Positions 17,501 to 26,895 of a stretch of DNA of 38,541 nucleotides are shown one piece after another. The notes beneath the pieces were generated by a model. The model ran no database searches and was not told where the DNA came from. It saw nothing but the letters and a program-made list of their open reading frames with translations. The DNA lies in assembly GCF_947489755.1 (NCBI RefSeq), contig NZ_CANLFB010000036.1:1-38541 (forward strand), given 5' to 3'. The position numbers and the translations under genes were made by a program. Each line of letters starts with the position of its first letter. The first letter of the stretch is position 1. The stretch is from an uncultured Psychromonas sp. GTDB taxonomy: Bacteria; Pseudomonadota; Gammaproteobacteria; Enterobacterales; Psychromonadaceae.

Positions 17501-19095
17501 GGTGGGTTAGTTACTTGCGCAAATAATTGTTTAAAGTAATGAGATAAATGTTGAGATTGATGAGAAAGCACCGCTAACGGCCAATCCACACCCATTGCAC
17601 CTAACGGCTCTTTACCGTCACGGAACATAGGCAATATAATTTCATTTACTTCTTCAGACGTCACACCGAAAGCTTGTAAACGTTTTAATAACTTACCAGC
17701 ATCTGGTTGAATATTACGTTCAAGTGCAGCAGGTTGGTCTTCTAATTTAACAAGGTTGTTTGCTAACCAAGTTTCATAAGGTTTTCTTGCTGCAATACCG
17801 TCTTTTACTTCATCATCAGAAATAATGCGGCCTTGCTCAAGGTCAGCAACAAAGATACGACCTGGTTGTAAACGTCCACGTAACTTAATGTTCTTAGGAT
17901 CGATTTCAACAACACCTGATTCAGATGCCATTACTAGGAAGTCATCGTTTGTCACAGTGTAACGAGATGGACGTAAACCATTACGGTCAAGTGTCGCGCC
18001 TACTTGCACACCATCGGTGAAACAAACAGAAGCTGGACCATCCCAAGGCTCCATTAAGTTTGCATGGTATTGGTAGAACGCACGACGTTTTGGATCCATC
18101 GTTTTATTTTCTTGCCAAGCTTCAGGGATCATCATCATTAATGCATGAGGAAGACTACGGCCAGAAAGAACAAGTAGTTCTAATGCCATATCAAAGCTTG
18201 CAGAGTCAGACATACCATCAGTACAGATTGGCATTAACATGTCTAATTCAGAGCGAGTGAAAAATTCAGCTTCTAATAAAGCTTCACGCGCTTTCATCCA
18301 GTTGATGTTACCGCGAACCGTATTAATCTCGCCATTGTGAGCAATGTAACGGAACGGTTGCGCTAAACGCCAGCGAGGGAATGTGTTTGTCGAAAAACGT
18401 GAATGAACTAACGCTAAGGCAGTGACCATGCTTGGGTTTTGTAAATCCAAGAAGTACTGAGGCACTTGTTCAGTGGTTAATTGACCTTTATAGACGATTG
18501 TTTTGTATGAGAACGTATTAATGTAGAAGTTGTCTTCAATACCATTAACTGACTCTAAACAAATGCGCGTAGCATAGTTACGTAGGATAAATAATTTACG
18601 TTCTAATACAGCTGGGTCCATATCAGGGCCACCAGTCACGAACATATGTTCAAACTGAGGTTCGCTGCTTAGGGGATCTGCACCAATCATTGAGTTATCT
18701 GTTGGTAGTACACGGTAACCAATTACTTCAAGACAAAGACGTTCAGCAGTTCGAGCTAATATTTCACGACAATGATCACGGTGATTCTCATCTTTAGGGA
18801 ATAGGATTGTTCCTACGCCGTATTGATCGAATTTAGGCAGAGAAATGCCTTCTTTTAATGCTTCCGTTACTAAAAACTCATGTGGTTTTTGTAAAAGAAT
18901 ACCCGCACCATCACCACTACATGGATCACAACCTTGACCACCGCGGTGTTCCATACGCGCTAGCATATCTAAAGCTTGTGTCACGATTTTGTGAGATTTG
19001 CTGTTTTTAAGATGGGCTACGAAACCGATACCACAGGCATCGTGTTCCATTTCAGGCACATAAAGGCCTTGAGCGTTCTGCTCTTTATTAGTCAT
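14578..19095 (-). CDS. gltB: Glutamate synthase (NADPH), large subunit
   Basis: The alpha subunit makes glutamate from glutamine and 2-oxoglutarate, the main nitrogen-assimilation step beside glutamine synthetase. The order is: class-II glutamine amidotransferase domain, whose nucleophile cysteine (DACGIGF) is exposed after removal of a short propeptide; central domain; FMN-binding synthase domain with the 3Fe-4S cysteines in [15 protein letters not shown]; and C-terminal beta-helix (GGVAYIWD). Two in-frame ATGs are possible. AAGGA (19103-19107) lies one base before the upstream one (19101) but seven bases before ATG 19095, so 19095 is preferred; it gives 1505 aa. The operon is gltB-gltD, with ARG-box-like sites about 480 bp upstream. 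Confidence 0.97.
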   Translation of the reverse strand: MTNKEQNAQGLYVPEMEHDACGIGFVAHLKNSKSHKIVTQALDMLARMEHRGGQGCDPCSGDGAGILLQKPHEFLVTEALKEGISLPKFDQYGVGTILFPKDENHRDHCREILARTAERLCLEVIGYRVLPTDNSMIGADPLSSEPQFEHMFVTGGPDMDPAVLERKLFILRNYATRICLESVNGIEDNFYINTFSYKTIVYKGQLTTEQVPQYFLDLQNPSMVTALALVHSRFSTNTFPRWRLAQPFRYIAHNGEINTVRGNINWMKAREALLEAEFFTRSELDMLMPICTDGMSDSASFDMALELLVLSGRSLPHALMMMIPEAWQENKTMDPKRRAFYQYHANLMEPWDGPASVCFTDGVQVGATLDRNGLRPSRYTVTNDDFLVMASESGVVEIDPKNIKLRGRLQPGRIFVADLEQGRIISDDEVKDGIAARKPYETWLANNLVKLEDQPAALERNIQPDAGKLLKRLQAFGVTSEEVNEIILPMFRDGKEPLGAMGVDWPLAVLSHQSQHLSHYFKQLFAQVTNPPIDPIRERMVMSLNTYLGKDKNLLAETPEHCHKVELESPVLSNAELQKINALDDKHLQAKTLETFFLATGEKGKLKKALARICRYAEDAIHDGYSIIILSDRNATSDHAPIPAMLVTGAVHHYLIKRGLRAMCDIVVETGDVRETHHFATVIGYGASAVNAYLIEEMIVDLQSKNRLPADKDVCDIFKSYKDAIDAGLLKIFSKMGISTIQSYQGAQIFEALGISKSVVDDYFKGTVTRIQGLSIDDIAHEILVRHRFAYPLRAVPSQRLDVGGVYQWKQRGEKHLFNPTTISLLQESTRNKNYAQFKQYADTVDQQGDDAATLRSQFEFVPKASGPISIDEVEPAENILKRFATGAMSFGSISHEAHSTLAIAMNRIGAKSNSGEGGEDPIRFKPKENGDWERSAIKQVASGRFGVTSYYLTNAAEIQIKMAQGAKPGEGGQLPGHKVDDWIGRTRHSTPGVGLISPPPHHDIYSIEDLAQLIYDLKNANREGRVNVKLVSEAGVGTIASGVAKAKADVILIAGFDGGTGASPLSSIRHAGLPWELGLSEAHQTLMKNGLRNRVVLQADGQMKTPRDLTIAALLGSEEWGVATAALVVEGCIMMRKCHLNTCPVGIATQNKTLRERFDGRVDDVVTFFGYMVEGMRENMAKLGYATITEMVGQTQNLKVRDNVSHWKYKNLDLSTILFKQDAKAEDGMFNQTTQNHNLEAVLDRKLIELAQPALEKGEAVTGEFPITNIDRSCGTMLSNEISKVYNDEGLPNPMQVKFTGSAGQSFGCFLAKGVEFTVEGDANDYWGKGLSGGQIVVYPYRDSTLVSKDNIIVGNVCFYGATSGQSYINGMAGERFCVRNSGAEVIVEGIGDHGCEYMTGGIMINLGSTGRNFAAGMSGGVAYIWDQDDTFAANCNMELVDLDPLEQTDKDLLIAKVTKHLELTESNLAAAFLADVEASLAKVVKVMPRDYKAVLAARAKGEA

Positions 19096-19559
19096 AAACA
19101 TGTCCTTCTAGAGACAACAGTAAGCTTTTCTTATACTGCTAAATCTAATGTTTTCGAAGTGCTACACACGGCTTGTAATTGAGTTACAAAAACAAGCAAT
19201 TAATTTTTTACTTTTTTGTAAAGGAAACTACTTTTTTGGAGAAGCGCACTAAACAAAAACTCCCTTTTTTTAAAAAATAAGGCGCATAATGTTCCTACAA
19301 GCGTAGGGCTTATACATTATTTCTTCTAATAAAGCCTATAACATCGGCATAATTGATCAGTATTCTATCTTTTAAGGCGAATAAAAGCCAATTTTTTTAT
19401 TCATTAGCCCCAGAGTCTTATTACGTTCGCTTGATAAAATAGTTAAAAAATCAAAAGTTATAAAGCACTGTAATTTAAGAAAAAAAAGAACAAATAAAAA
19501 TTAACAACTAAGATTTAGCATCCAACACTGTATTGTCAAAACAATATAAAACTTTCAAA

Positions 19560-19598
19560 TGTGAATTTTTAGTTGATATATGTGAATATAAATTCACA
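19560..19598. promoter_or_regulatory. Tandem ARG boxes (ArgR operator)
   Basis: TGTGAATATAAATTCACA (19581-19598) is a perfect 7-4-7 palindrome containing TGAAT-N4-ATTCA, the ArgR consensus. Exactly 3 bp before it, TGTGAATTTTTAGTTGAT (19560-19577) keeps the left half perfectly and the right half poorly. ArgR operators are normally two 18-bp boxes 3 bp apart, so both sequence and spacing fit. The E. coli gltBDF operon is reported to be ArgR-influenced. The site lies 465-503 bp from gltB and 229 bp from the MFS gene, so the target is uncertain. Confidence 0.6.
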
Positions 19599-19606
19599 GT
19601 TATTGT

Positions 19607-19621
19607 TGATAATCATTACCA
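19607..19621. promoter_or_regulatory. Fur-like box
   Basis: TGATAATCATTACCA differs from the 7-1-7 Fur consensus TGATAATNATTATCA at one position. It is 8 bp from the ARG box and 205 bp before the MFS gene. Iron control of the transporter or of glutamate synthase (an Fe-S enzyme) is inference. Confidence 0.45.
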
Positions 19622-19826
19622 TTTAAAGTTAGATTTTGTGGCCGTGAAAATAAATGCCACATGTAAACAAGCACTTATTAGTGCAACAATACGGCTAGGT
19701 TAGTTGTTCGTTATACCTTAATGGTATTAATCGGTAACCTGTTACTACATTTTATTCTGAAAAAACTAAGCATTAAAACCTTATTACCCTTATTTAGTAA
19801 TAAGCGTAAAATATTTTTTTCCATTA

Positions 19827-21044
19827 ATGGCGATACAACTTGATATGAAATCTCACCCTTTTTTTAAAAAACCTGAAAGTTTATTACTAACAATGGCGTT
19901 TATTATGCCATTAGTGTTTTCCGTTTGGATGGTATTGCTCAATAACTTCGTAATAGAAAAAGCAGCGTTTACGGGTGTAGAGATTGGCATTTTACAAAGT
20001 TTACGTGAAATACCTGGTTTTTTAGCCTTTACCGTTATCTATGTTTTATTGTTTATTAAAGAACAACGGTTAGCCATTCTTTCACTCGGCATTACTGCGT
20101 TTGGCGTTGCTATCACAGGTTTTTTCCCACAAGTGATGGGATTATATTTAACCACTATATTAATGTCGATCGGCTTTCATTACTTTGAAACCGTCAACCA
20201 GTCATTAACATTACAATGGATAAACAAATCAGAAACACCCCATTTTTTAGGTAGGATTCTATCCGTTAAAGCGATTGCTTCATTACTGGCTTATGCGAGC
20301 GTATGGATATTAATGGACTACTTTCATGTTAGTTATGAAACCACTTATTTAATGTTCGGTGGTTTAGGGTTGTTATTAACGATTGTTTTGGCTTCTGCTT
20401 TTAAGCAATTCCCTCCGCTCGTCGAGCAGAACAAAAAGTTTATTTTAAGAAAACGCTACTGGCTGTATTACGCCCTAACGTTTTTTAGTGGCGCACGTCG
20501 ACAGATTTTTGTCGTATTCGCGGGCTTTTTAATGGTAGAAAAATTTCATTATAGTGTTGCTGAAATCAGTGCTTTGTTCTTGATTAACTATGTTTTCAAT
20601 TGGTTATTTGCCGCTAAAATAGGAAAGTTAATTGGTCACTTTGGCGAACGCTCAGTCCTATTATTTGAATACATTGGATTGATTATCTTATTTATTGCTT
20701 ATGGTTTGGTAGAAAACAGTACGGTAGCAGCGTCATTATATGTAATCGATCATCTATTTTTTGCATTAGCTATTGCGATTAAAACCTACTTCCAAAAAAT
20801 AGCTAATCCTGAAGACATCGCAGCCACAGCTGGCATTAGCTTTTCAATTAATCATATTGCAGCGGTTGTAATACCTGTTTTACTCGGATTAGTTTGGATA
20901 GCCAATCCGTCATGGGTATTTTATTGTGGTGCGGGCTTTGCTGTTTGTTCATTAATACTGTCATTATTAATTCCTAAGTACCCAATGAAAGGCAATGAGT
21001 TTTCATATCAAAAAAATATTATTGCTCCGTTAGAAAATAAATAA
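19827..21044 (+). CDS. MFS transporter
   Basis: The 405-aa protein has about 12 hydrophobic segments, arranged as two halves of six with a basic loop between them (about residues 195-215, VEQNKKFILRKRY), typical of the major facilitator superfamily. It acts in the inner membrane, probably as a proton-coupled efflux or uptake carrier; the substrate is not recognisable. There is no good ribosome binding site before ATG 19827; ATG 19845 (seventh codon) is an alternative. It is divergent from gltB across the region carrying ARG and Fur-like boxes, and convergent with the diguanylate cyclase gene. Confidence 0.85.
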   Translation: MAIQLDMKSHPFFKKPESLLLTMAFIMPLVFSVWMVLLNNFVIEKAAFTGVEIGILQSLREIPGFLAFTVIYVLLFIKEQRLAILSLGITAFGVAITGFFPQVMGLYLTTILMSIGFHYFETVNQSLTLQWINKSETPHFLGRILSVKAIASLLAYASVWILMDYFHVSYETTYLMFGGLGLLLTIVLASAFKQFPPLVEQNKKFILRKRYWLYYALTFFSGARRQIFVVFAGFLMVEKFHYSVAEISALFLINYVFNWLFAAKIGKLIGHFGERSVLLFEYIGLIILFIAYGLVENSTVAASLYVIDHLFFALAIAIKTYFQKIANPEDIAATAGISFSINHIAAVVIPVLLGLVWIANPSWVFYCGAGFAVCSLILSLLIPKYPMKGNEFSYQKNIIAPLENK

Positions 21045-21130
21045 GAAACAATATTTAACAAATGAAAAGATTTAATTGAGAGGCTAATAAAGACTATTAT
21101 AGTTAGCCGTAAAAGTCTGTGTATGAATGA

Positions 21131-21220
21131 TTATTAAGGTTATTAAGGTTATTAAGGTTGTTAAGGTTGTTAAGGTTGTTAAAGCTATTAAGGTTATTAA
21201 GGTTATTAAGGTTATTAACA
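21131..21220. repeat. 9-bp tandem repeat, ten units
   Basis: Ten consecutive 9-bp units of TTATTAAGG fill 90 bp. Units 4-6 carry G for A (TTGTTAAGG), units 6 and 7 have further single changes, and the last ends ACA. The array lies in the gap between the convergent MFS and diguanylate cyclase genes and is not coding. Confidence 0.95.
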
Positions 21221-21239
21221 CTGAGATTAACGCTTTTTA

Positions 21240-22856
21240 TTAAGCCCCTTTTTTTGCAAATTTAACTCTATTTTTTCCTGCTGATTTTGCATCGTACATT
21301 GCAATGTCAGCTGATTTCATTAGTTGATCATATCGTTGACCATTTTCAGGATATAAGGCGATACCTGCACTGCCAGTGACCGTTAATTCTACGCCATCAT
21401 GCAACTCATATTTAAAAAACAATTTCTCAAATAAAGTTTCAAGTATTAACGCTATCTCGTTTTTATTTTGAATATCTTGAAATAGAATAACAAACTCATC
21501 ACCGCCTAATCGAGCAGGTATAACTAAAGGTAAACATTCTGAGAAAGAATGAATTTGCTCATCGTCACTATTGAAGGATAGAAAAGCAGCTAAGCGTTTT
21601 CCAAATAAAAACAACAACTCGTCCCCGACTCTATGACCATAAGTATCATTAACTGCCTTAAATCCATCAAAATCAATGAAGACTAACGCCCCTGTTTGAT
21701 TGGTTTTTAACATTTTATCTAATGCTTTATTTGATAGGCGATAAAAATAGTTTCGATTAGGTAAGCCAGTAGTTGCATCAAAATAAGCTAGCTTTGAAAT
21801 TTCTTTTTTATTCTTTTCAATATTTTGCATCATATTAGCAAATGACATTTTAAGCTGTTGAAGCTCTAAGGGAATGAGTTTTGATAAATTCCATTGTAAA
21901 TTAACATTAGAATCACCTTGTTCAATTAACTTAATGGCTCTTAACAGGTTTTCTAAAGGTTTAATTAAGATTAAAGAAACGGGAATAGTGATTAATAATG
22001 CTAAGCCAAGCCCTAATAACATGACGAAGATTGCAGTTTGGTCGATGGCATCAGCTTTGTTCTCTAGCTCTTTTATGGGCTGTGGAACCATCACTCCCCA
22101 TTTGGCATTAGGTACTTGAGTATAACCCGCGATCATATCCCCTTTTAATGCGGGAGAATAAAACTTATCAACCCCTGTTTTACCTGCTAACATTTTTTTA
22201 ATTGGACTAATTGCTATCATACTTTTTCTTTCTTGAATCCAAGAATCAAGAGGATGAGCCAGCACATTGCCTGCTTTATCTACAATGGCTGCATGCCCTT
22301 TTTCACCAAAGGCAACGCGCTTGCCCATTTCGATAATATAATCCGTTGAAAGATAGGCTAATAAAATATTATTATTTACTTTTTTCACAACAAGAAGAAT
22401 AGGACCATTATTCATGGTTTTATCTTCTGTTACGGTAGAAATTTCAATCGAACCTGTAGTTACGGTATTTTTTGCCAGCGTTAATATCGTATTATCGACA
22501 TTTTTCATACACGTAGCATAAGTAGAGAATAAACAATTTTGAACAACGCCTTCGTCATTTATTAAAACGATGTCATTAAACTTATAACTATTTAATAACT
22601 GTTTAAACTCTGTAGATTCTAATTGTTTTTTTGATTGAGACGCTACGATCGAAAAAATACCAGTGACGTCTTGATAATAACGTTCAAAAGCAGCTGAAAG
22701 GTTTTTGGCAATAACTAAATGTTTCTCATTGACTTCTTTAACTTCTAATTCTAATGCTTTTGAGTAAGGCCAAATCCAAAACAAAGTCATGGGGATGATT
22801 ACAATTATTGCAAAAGTAATAACAAGGATATGCCGCAACTTCATTCTGTAATCCAT
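21240..22856 (-). CDS. Membrane diguanylate cyclase (Cache-GGDEF)
   Basis: The 538-aa inner-membrane sensor has a first membrane segment at about residues 9-30, a periplasmic sensory domain of Cache type at about 35-270 (AAIVDKAGNVLAHP, then KWGVMVPQP), a second segment at about 275-298, a HAMP-like linker, and a GGDEF domain from about 355. The catalytic motif is canonical, RLGGDEF (GGDEF at 451-455), so it should make cyclic-di-GMP. The RxxD inhibitory site normally five residues upstream is absent (LPLV there), and an extra stretch (about 428-445) sits before the motif. No phosphodiesterase domain is present. ATG 22844 (fifth codon) is an alternative start. Confidence 0.92.
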   Translation of the reverse strand: MDYRMKLRHILVITFAIIVIIPMTLFWIWPYSKALELEVKEVNEKHLVIAKNLSAAFERYYQDVTGIFSIVASQSKKQLESTEFKQLLNSYKFNDIVLINDEGVVQNCLFSTYATCMKNVDNTILTLAKNTVTTGSIEISTVTEDKTMNNGPILLVVKKVNNNILLAYLSTDYIIEMGKRVAFGEKGHAAIVDKAGNVLAHPLDSWIQERKSMIAISPIKKMLAGKTGVDKFYSPALKGDMIAGYTQVPNAKWGVMVPQPIKELENKADAIDQTAIFVMLLGLGLALLITIPVSLILIKPLENLLRAIKLIEQGDSNVNLQWNLSKLIPLELQQLKMSFANMMQNIEKNKKEISKLAYFDATTGLPNRNYFYRLSNKALDKMLKTNQTGALVFIDFDGFKAVNDTYGHRVGDELLFLFGKRLAAFLSFNSDDEQIHSFSECLPLVIPARLGGDEFVILFQDIQNKNEIALILETLFEKLFFKYELHDGVELTVTGSAGIALYPENGQRYDQLMKSADIAMYDAKSAGKNRVKFAKKGA

Positions 22857-22898
22857 TTACAAGTTTATAATATAATTTATATGTTTATAATATGGCAT

Positions 22899-22916
22899 TT
22901 GGCTTATAATAGCCAA
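22899..22916 (+). promoter_or_regulatory. Candidate promoter: TATAAT inside a palindrome
   Basis: TTGGCT-TATAAT-AGCCAA places a consensus -10 hexamer (22905-22910) between perfect 6-bp arms, 48 bp before the ATL gene. No good -35 is visible. The palindrome could let a dimeric repressor cover the -10. Direct repeats GTTTATAATAT (22863 and 22883) lie just upstream and are shared with the divergent cyclase gene. Confidence 0.35.
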
Positions 22917-22964
22917 GCTTAAGTCAATGAAATTACTAGTGTTAGTTATCAAAATGGATAGGAA

Positions 22965-23264
22965 ATGGACGAATTCTCGCAAAACATTTATACCATTTTA
23001 TCTTTTTTAGGTGAAGGAAAGTTAATCACTTATGGTCAACTAGCAAGCCAAGCAGGCTATCCTGCGCACTCCCGCCATGTTGGAAAGATACTAGCGAGGT
23101 TACCTAAAGATACACGTCTACCTTGGTTTAGAGTCGTCAATTCACAGGGAAAAATATCATTACAAGGTGATGCGCTAATACGCCAAAAAAACTTATTAGA
23201 AAAAGAAGGTATTAAGGTCACAGAAGAAGGCAAGATCGTAAAGTTTAAGCAATATTTGGGTTGA
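22965..23264 (+). CDS. Alkyltransferase-like protein (ATL, MGMT fold)
   Basis: The 99-aa protein has only the DNA-binding domain of O6-alkylguanine-DNA alkyltransferase. The active-site PCHRV motif is replaced by PWFRVV (residues 53-58), with tryptophan 54 where the methyl-accepting cysteine would be. Such ATL proteins (E. coli YbaZ, fission yeast Atl1) cannot remove the lesion; they bind O6-alkylguanine, flip it out and hand it to nucleotide excision repair. The recognition helix SRHVGK (36-41), with the arginine that pushes out the base, is present. A GGAA ribosome binding site precedes the ATG. It is a single gene, divergent from the cyclase. Confidence 0.92.
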   Translation: MDEFSQNIYTILSFLGEGKLITYGQLASQAGYPAHSRHVGKILARLPKDTRLPWFRVVNSQGKISLQGDALIRQKNLLEKEGIKVTEEGKIVKFKQYLG

Positions 23265-23285
23265 ATTTAGTTAAAGCAACTCCAC

Positions 23286-23870
23286 CCAAAAATACGATGT
23301 AAAAGAAGAAAAACTTAAAACATGTGTTGTTCTATTGTTTATAGGTTTTCTTCGTGTCCTCTGTGTAGCGCAGCGGCTTCGTGGTGAATTGGGTTTTAAA
23401 GTCAAAAGCGAGTTAACCACGAAGGCACGAAGGTAAAAGAAGAAAACCTTAAAACATATTTTGTACTATTTATTGGTTTTCTTCGTGTTCTCTGTGCAAC
23501 GCAGCGGCTTCGTGGTGAATGAATTTTAAAGTCAAAAAGTGAGCTAACCACATAGGCACGAAGTGAAAAGAAGAAAATCTTTAAAAACTCAAAAGTAACT
23601 ACTTTTTAATATTCTGCTTGTTCTTTTCTTCGTGTCCTCTGTCTAGCGCAGTGGCTCCATGGTTACTTGGTTACTTGGTTTTAAAGTAAAAGCGAGTTAA
23701 CCACAAAGGCACGAAGTAAAAGAAGAAAACCTTAAAAATCAGAGTAACAACTTTTCAATATTCTGCACATCCTTTTCTTCGAGTCTTCTGTGTAGTGCAG
23801 CGCTTCGTGGTCATTTGGGTTTTAAAATTAAAAGCGGAGCTAACCACGAAGGCATGAAGCAAAAAACTAC
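23286..23870. repeat. Four-copy extragenic repeat with CTTCGTGGT/ACCACGAAG palindrome
   Basis: Units begin with CTTCGTGTCCTCTGTG or a variant at 23350, 23481, 23638 and 23777, so the period is 131-157 bp. Each continues through GCGCAGCGGCTTCGTGGT, a TTTTAAAGT spacer, AACCACGAAGGCACGAAG and an AGAAGAAAACCTTAAAA tail. A partial unit (tail only) precedes the first copy from 23286. Copies differ by substitutions and short insertions, so they are old. The inner arms CTTCGTGGT and ACCACGAAG make each unit a hairpin. Confidence 0.9.
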
Positions 23871-23952
23871 AAGTTGAAACCTTCTGTTCAAATATGCATT
23901 TATTGGATTTTCCTTGGTGGTAAAAAATAGCCAGCAGATTTTATTATAGGCA

Positions 23953-23984
23953 TAAAAAATCCGATGCTTTTTGAGCATCGGATT
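23953..23984 (-). terminator. Rho-independent terminator of aroC
   Basis: AATCCGATGCT (23958-23968) and AGCATCGGATT (23974-23984) are perfect arms. In the minus direction the stem runs into TTTTTTAT. It lies 39 bp past the aroC stop. Confidence 0.88.
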
Positions 23985-24022
23985 CTGATTTTTACTTAAA
24001 CATAAACAACCACTAAATAAAG

Positions 24023-25111
24023 CTATTTAATATGCGGTGTATTCGTTGTCACATGTAAGTTTTGTGCACGGTGGCGTAATACATGGTCAAGTAACGTAAT
24101 CGCCATTTGCGCTTCAGCAATCGGCACGGCACGAATACCAACACAAGGATCGTGGCGACCTTTTGTGATCATCTCCGTAGCTTCACCATCAGTGGTAATA
24201 GTACGACCTGGAATGGTTAAGCTAGATGTTGGTTTTAATGCAATTGACGCAATAATATCTTGCCCCGTTGAAATACCACCTAACACGCCACCAGCATGGT
24301 TTGATAAGAAACCTTCAGGTGTCATTTCATCACGATGTTCAGTGCCTTTTTGGTTAGCAACAGCAAAACCATCACCAATTTCAACACCTTTAACAGCATT
24401 AATGCTCATTAAAGAATGTGCTAATTCAGCGTCTAAACGATCAAACACTGGCTCGCCTAATCCAACTGGAACACCTGAAGCAACAACCGTTACTTTAGCG
24501 CCCACTGAGTTACCTTCTTTAATCAAGGCTTTCATGTAATCTTCAAGCGCTGGAATCTTACTAACGTCAGGGAAGAAGAATGGGTTATTTTCCACTTCAT
24601 CCCAATCAATCGTGTCAGGCGTGATATCACCTAATTGACTTAAGTAACCACGAATTTCAACACCAAATTGCTCTTTTAAATACTTTTTAGCAATAGCACC
24701 TGCCGCCACACGCATCGCAGTTTCACGAGCAGATGAACGACCGCCACCACGGTAATCACGGTGTCCGTACTTTTGATGATAAGTGTAATCAGCATGCCCT
24801 GGACGGAATAAATCTTTAATGGCTGAATAGTCTTTAGAACGTTGATCAGTATTTTCGATGATCAAACCAATGCTACAGCCTGTTGTTTTGCCTTCAAATA
24901 CGCCAGATAAGATCTTAACTTGATCCCCTTCTTGACGCATTGTCGTGTAACGAGACTGACCTGGACGACGACGATCTAAGTCGTGCTGTAAATCAGCTTC
25001 AGTGATTTCTAAGTTTGGTGGGATACCATCAACAATACAACCTAGCGCTGCACCATGACTTTCACCAAAAGTTGTCACTTTAAAAACTTGACCAATACTG
25101 CTTCCTGCCAT
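24023..25111 (-). CDS. aroC: Chorismate synthase
   Basis: The 362-aa product matches the family length (361 in E. coli). It converts 5-enolpyruvylshikimate-3-phosphate to chorismate using reduced FMN, the last shared step of aromatic amino acid synthesis. Signature stretches are [14 protein letters not shown] near the N-terminus (about 16-29), [17 protein letters not shown] (about 116-132) with the conserved histidine and arginines, and [13 protein letters not shown] near 318-330. It follows prmB on the same strand with a 133-bp gap, as in other gammaproteobacteria, and ends at a strong terminator. The gap holds a hairpin (25189-25217). Confidence 0.97.
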   Translation of the reverse strand: MAGSSIGQVFKVTTFGESHGAALGCIVDGIPPNLEITEADLQHDLDRRRPGQSRYTTMRQEGDQVKILSGVFEGKTTGCSIGLIIENTDQRSKDYSAIKDLFRPGHADYTYHQKYGHRDYRGGGRSSARETAMRVAAGAIAKKYLKEQFGVEIRGYLSQLGDITPDTIDWDEVENNPFFFPDVSKIPALEDYMKALIKEGNSVGAKVTVVASGVPVGLGEPVFDRLDAELAHSLMSINAVKGVEIGDGFAVANQKGTEHRDEMTPEGFLSNHAGGVLGGISTGQDIIASIALKPTSSLTIPGRTITTDGEATEMITKGRHDPCVGIRAVPIAEAQMAITLLDHVLRHRAQNLHVTTNTPHIK

Positions 25112-25188
25112 TTTTAAATTTCCTACTTCAGAATTTTTGATATTGAAAAGGGTTTTATACTTCCCCTTCTCAGCTAATTTGTTCTTTT

Positions 25189-25217
25189 AAGTTTCAATGC
25201 TTCATAGAATGAAACTT
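25189..25217 (-). promoter_or_regulatory. Hairpin in the prmB-aroC gap
   Basis: AAGTTTCA (25189-25196) and TGAAACTT (25210-25217) are perfect 8-bp arms. There is no T-run on the minus side, so a terminator is doubtful; an mRNA-processing or attenuating hairpin is possible. Confidence 0.3.
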
Positions 25218-25244
25218 AATTTTATTCTTTTCTTAAGTGCTCTA

Positions 25245-26168
25245 TTAAATCTTAATAGTATCAAGCTGTGCTTTAGTTAACACAAACACACCATGTCCAC
25301 CGATTGAAAACTCAATCCATTGGAACGGGATTTCAGGGTATGCAGCTTGCAAGTGAACTTGAGAGTTACCGACTTCAACAAATAACACACCTTCATCATT
25401 CAACATTGAACTAGCTTGGCGCAACATCTCTCTCACTAAATCCAGACCATCATTACCACATGCTAGGCCTAATTCTGGCTCATGTTTATATTCATCTGGT
25501 AAGTTTGCCATATCTTCAGCATCAACATAAGGCGGATTAGACACAATTAGGTCGTATTTCTCATTTTCAATACCACTGAATAAGTCCGATTGAATTGGGA
25601 ACACTTGTTGTGAAACACCATGGTTTTGAATATTAATATCAGCAACTTCTAATGCATCTTCAGACAAATCAACCGCATCAACTTCAGCATCAGGGAAAGC
25701 ATAAGCACAAGCAATAGCAATACAACCGCTACCAGTACATAAATCTAAAATACGTTTTGGTGGTGTTTTAACCCAAGGTTCAAATTTAGCTTCGATTAGT
25801 TCAGCAATAGGAGAGCGAGGCACTAATGTGCGTTCATCAACATAAAACTCTAACCCTGCAAACCATGCACTGTTGGTTAAATAAGGCACAGGAATGCGTT
25901 GTTCAATACGAATCACAACTAATTCAACTAGCATTTGACGCTCACGCTTTGTTAAACGTGATTGTAAAATCATAATATTACTTTGTAACTCAAGGTTCAG
26001 TGAAGGCAATATCAATTGCACCGCTTCATCCCAAGCATTATCAGTGCCGTGGCCAAAAAATAACCCTGCGCGATTAAACTCAGTCACCGCCCAACGTACC
26101 ACATCTTGAATCGTGACTAACTCGTCAATCGCTTCATCACTAAAAATCGTATCCAATTTATTCTCCAC
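25245..26168 (-). CDS. prmB: Ribosomal protein L3 glutamine methyltransferase
   Basis: The 307-aa SAM-dependent methyltransferase modifies a glutamine of ribosomal protein L3. The SAM-binding motif LDLCTGSG is at residues 141-148, acidic AVDLS at about 165-169, and the glutamine-methylating signature NPPY at 211-214. The N-terminal helical domain typical of PrmB/PrmC is present (1-110). The position next to aroC, with smrB divergent, separates it from PrmC, which usually follows prfA. Only 45 bp lie between its start and that of smrB, so the two promoters must overlap or reach into coding sequence. Confidence 0.95.
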   Translation of the reverse strand: MENKLDTIFSDEAIDELVTIQDVVRWAVTEFNRAGLFFGHGTDNAWDEAVQLILPSLNLELQSNIMILQSRLTKRERQMLVELVVIRIEQRIPVPYLTNSAWFAGLEFYVDERTLVPRSPIAELIEAKFEPWVKTPPKRILDLCTGSGCIAIACAYAFPDAEVDAVDLSEDALEVADINIQNHGVSQQVFPIQSDLFSGIENEKYDLIVSNPPYVDAEDMANLPDEYKHEPELGLACGNDGLDLVREMLRQASSMLNDEGVLFVEVGNSQVHLQAAYPEIPFQWIEFSIGGHGVFVLTKAQLDTIKI

Positions 26169-26213
26169 TTAGGGTAAACTTCGCACATTCAACTACCTAG
26201 CTTTGGAAAAACC

Positions 26214-26759
26214 ATGACCGATAAAACTAATGATAATGATTTTTCGCTGTTTAGCGCAGAATTTGCTGGTATCAAAAAATTGCAACAGGATACCATAAAA
26301 CTGCCACCGAGAAACATCAAGAATAAATCGGTCATTAAAGAAAAACGCGAACAAAACTTTGAGCAAAGCCACTTCTCAGATGCATACGAGCCGCACTTAC
26401 CCGAAGATGGCCCTGTACGTTACAGCCGAAGTGATGCACAAAAGTATTTAGTAAAACAATTGCGCCGTGGTGATTTCACTCCAGAGATCATCCTAGATTT
26501 ACACGGTTTAACGCAACAAGAGGCAAAAAATGAACTAGCAGCTTTGATTAGTTGTTGTAAAAAAGAAGGCTTATATTGCTGTAGTGTTATTCACGGAATG
26601 GGTAAACACATATTAAAAAAACAAGTCCCGTTATGGTTAGCGCAGCATCCTGATATTTTAGCATTTCATCAAGCACCACTTGAATTCGGTGGACAAGGCG
26701 CATTATCAGTATTAGTTGAATTAGCTGATTGGCAAATGAAAGAAGAGAGAAAACGTTAA
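26214..26759 (+). CDS. smrB: Smr-domain endonuclease SmrB (ribosome rescue)
   Basis: The 181-aa product has an N-terminal extension (about 1-85) and a C-terminal Smr domain. DLHG is at residues 95-98 and HGMGKHIL at 127-134, the two conserved motifs of Smr nucleases. In E. coli SmrB cuts mRNA between collided ribosomes. The ribosome binding site is weak (GGAA). The gene is divergent from prmB. Its 3' part (bases 26556-26759) is duplicated as a decayed copy at 28515-28702, and a hexanucleotide repeat begins four bases after its stop, so its downstream junction looks recent or foreign. Confidence 0.94.
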   Translation: MTDKTNDNDFSLFSAEFAGIKKLQQDTIKLPPRNIKNKSVIKEKREQNFEQSHFSDAYEPHLPEDGPVRYSRSDAQKYLVKQLRRGDFTPEIILDLHGLTQQEAKNELAALISCCKKEGLYCCSVIHGMGKHILKKQVPLWLAQHPDILAFHQAPLEFGGQGALSVLVELADWQMKEERKR

Positions 26760-26762
26760 AGT

Positions 26763-26816
26763 TATGGATATGGATATGGATATGGATATGGATATGGATA
26801 TGGATATGGATATGGA
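26763..26816. repeat. Hexanucleotide tandem repeat, nine perfect TATGGA units
   Basis: Nine identical 6-bp units run without a mismatch, starting four bases after the smrB stop codon. Perfect short units like this are prone to slippage and so vary between isolates. The array is not inside a gene. Confidence 0.97.
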
Positions 26817-26895
26817 CCTTAACGTTTATTTTATAGCTTAAACTTTATTACTGATGAAAGGCAAGACTGGGCCCATTGATTCTTATTTTGGTAGG

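Larger units (their letters stand above)
19102..19826. other. Divergent control region between gltB and MFS gene
   Basis: These 725 bp hold no gene. Visible items are a small palindrome TTGTAA-TTGAG-TTACAA (19173-19189) close to gltB, several poly-A/T tracts (19200-19280, 19440-19505), tandem ARG-box-like sites (19560-19598) and a Fur-like box (19607-19621). The length and AT-richness suit a promoter region taking several global regulators. Confidence 0.6.
23265..24022. other. Gene-free region filled by an extragenic repeat array
   Basis: No gene is present. Most of the space is the repeat array at 23286-23870; the rest ends with the aroC terminator at 23953-23984. Confidence 0.85.

Noticed and set aside
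19581-19598. CRP site (TGTGA...TCACA)
   Set aside because: The half-sites are 8 bp apart, not the 6 bp CRP needs. The same bases fit the ArgR consensus perfectly.
21082-21108. Terminator of the MFS gene (GGCTAA...TTAGCC)
   Set aside because: Only a 6-bp stem with a 15-nt loop and no T-run.
23286-23870. CRISPR array
   Set aside because: Units are about 140 bp, diverged and without the short identical repeats and unique spacers of a CRISPR; no cas gene is nearby.
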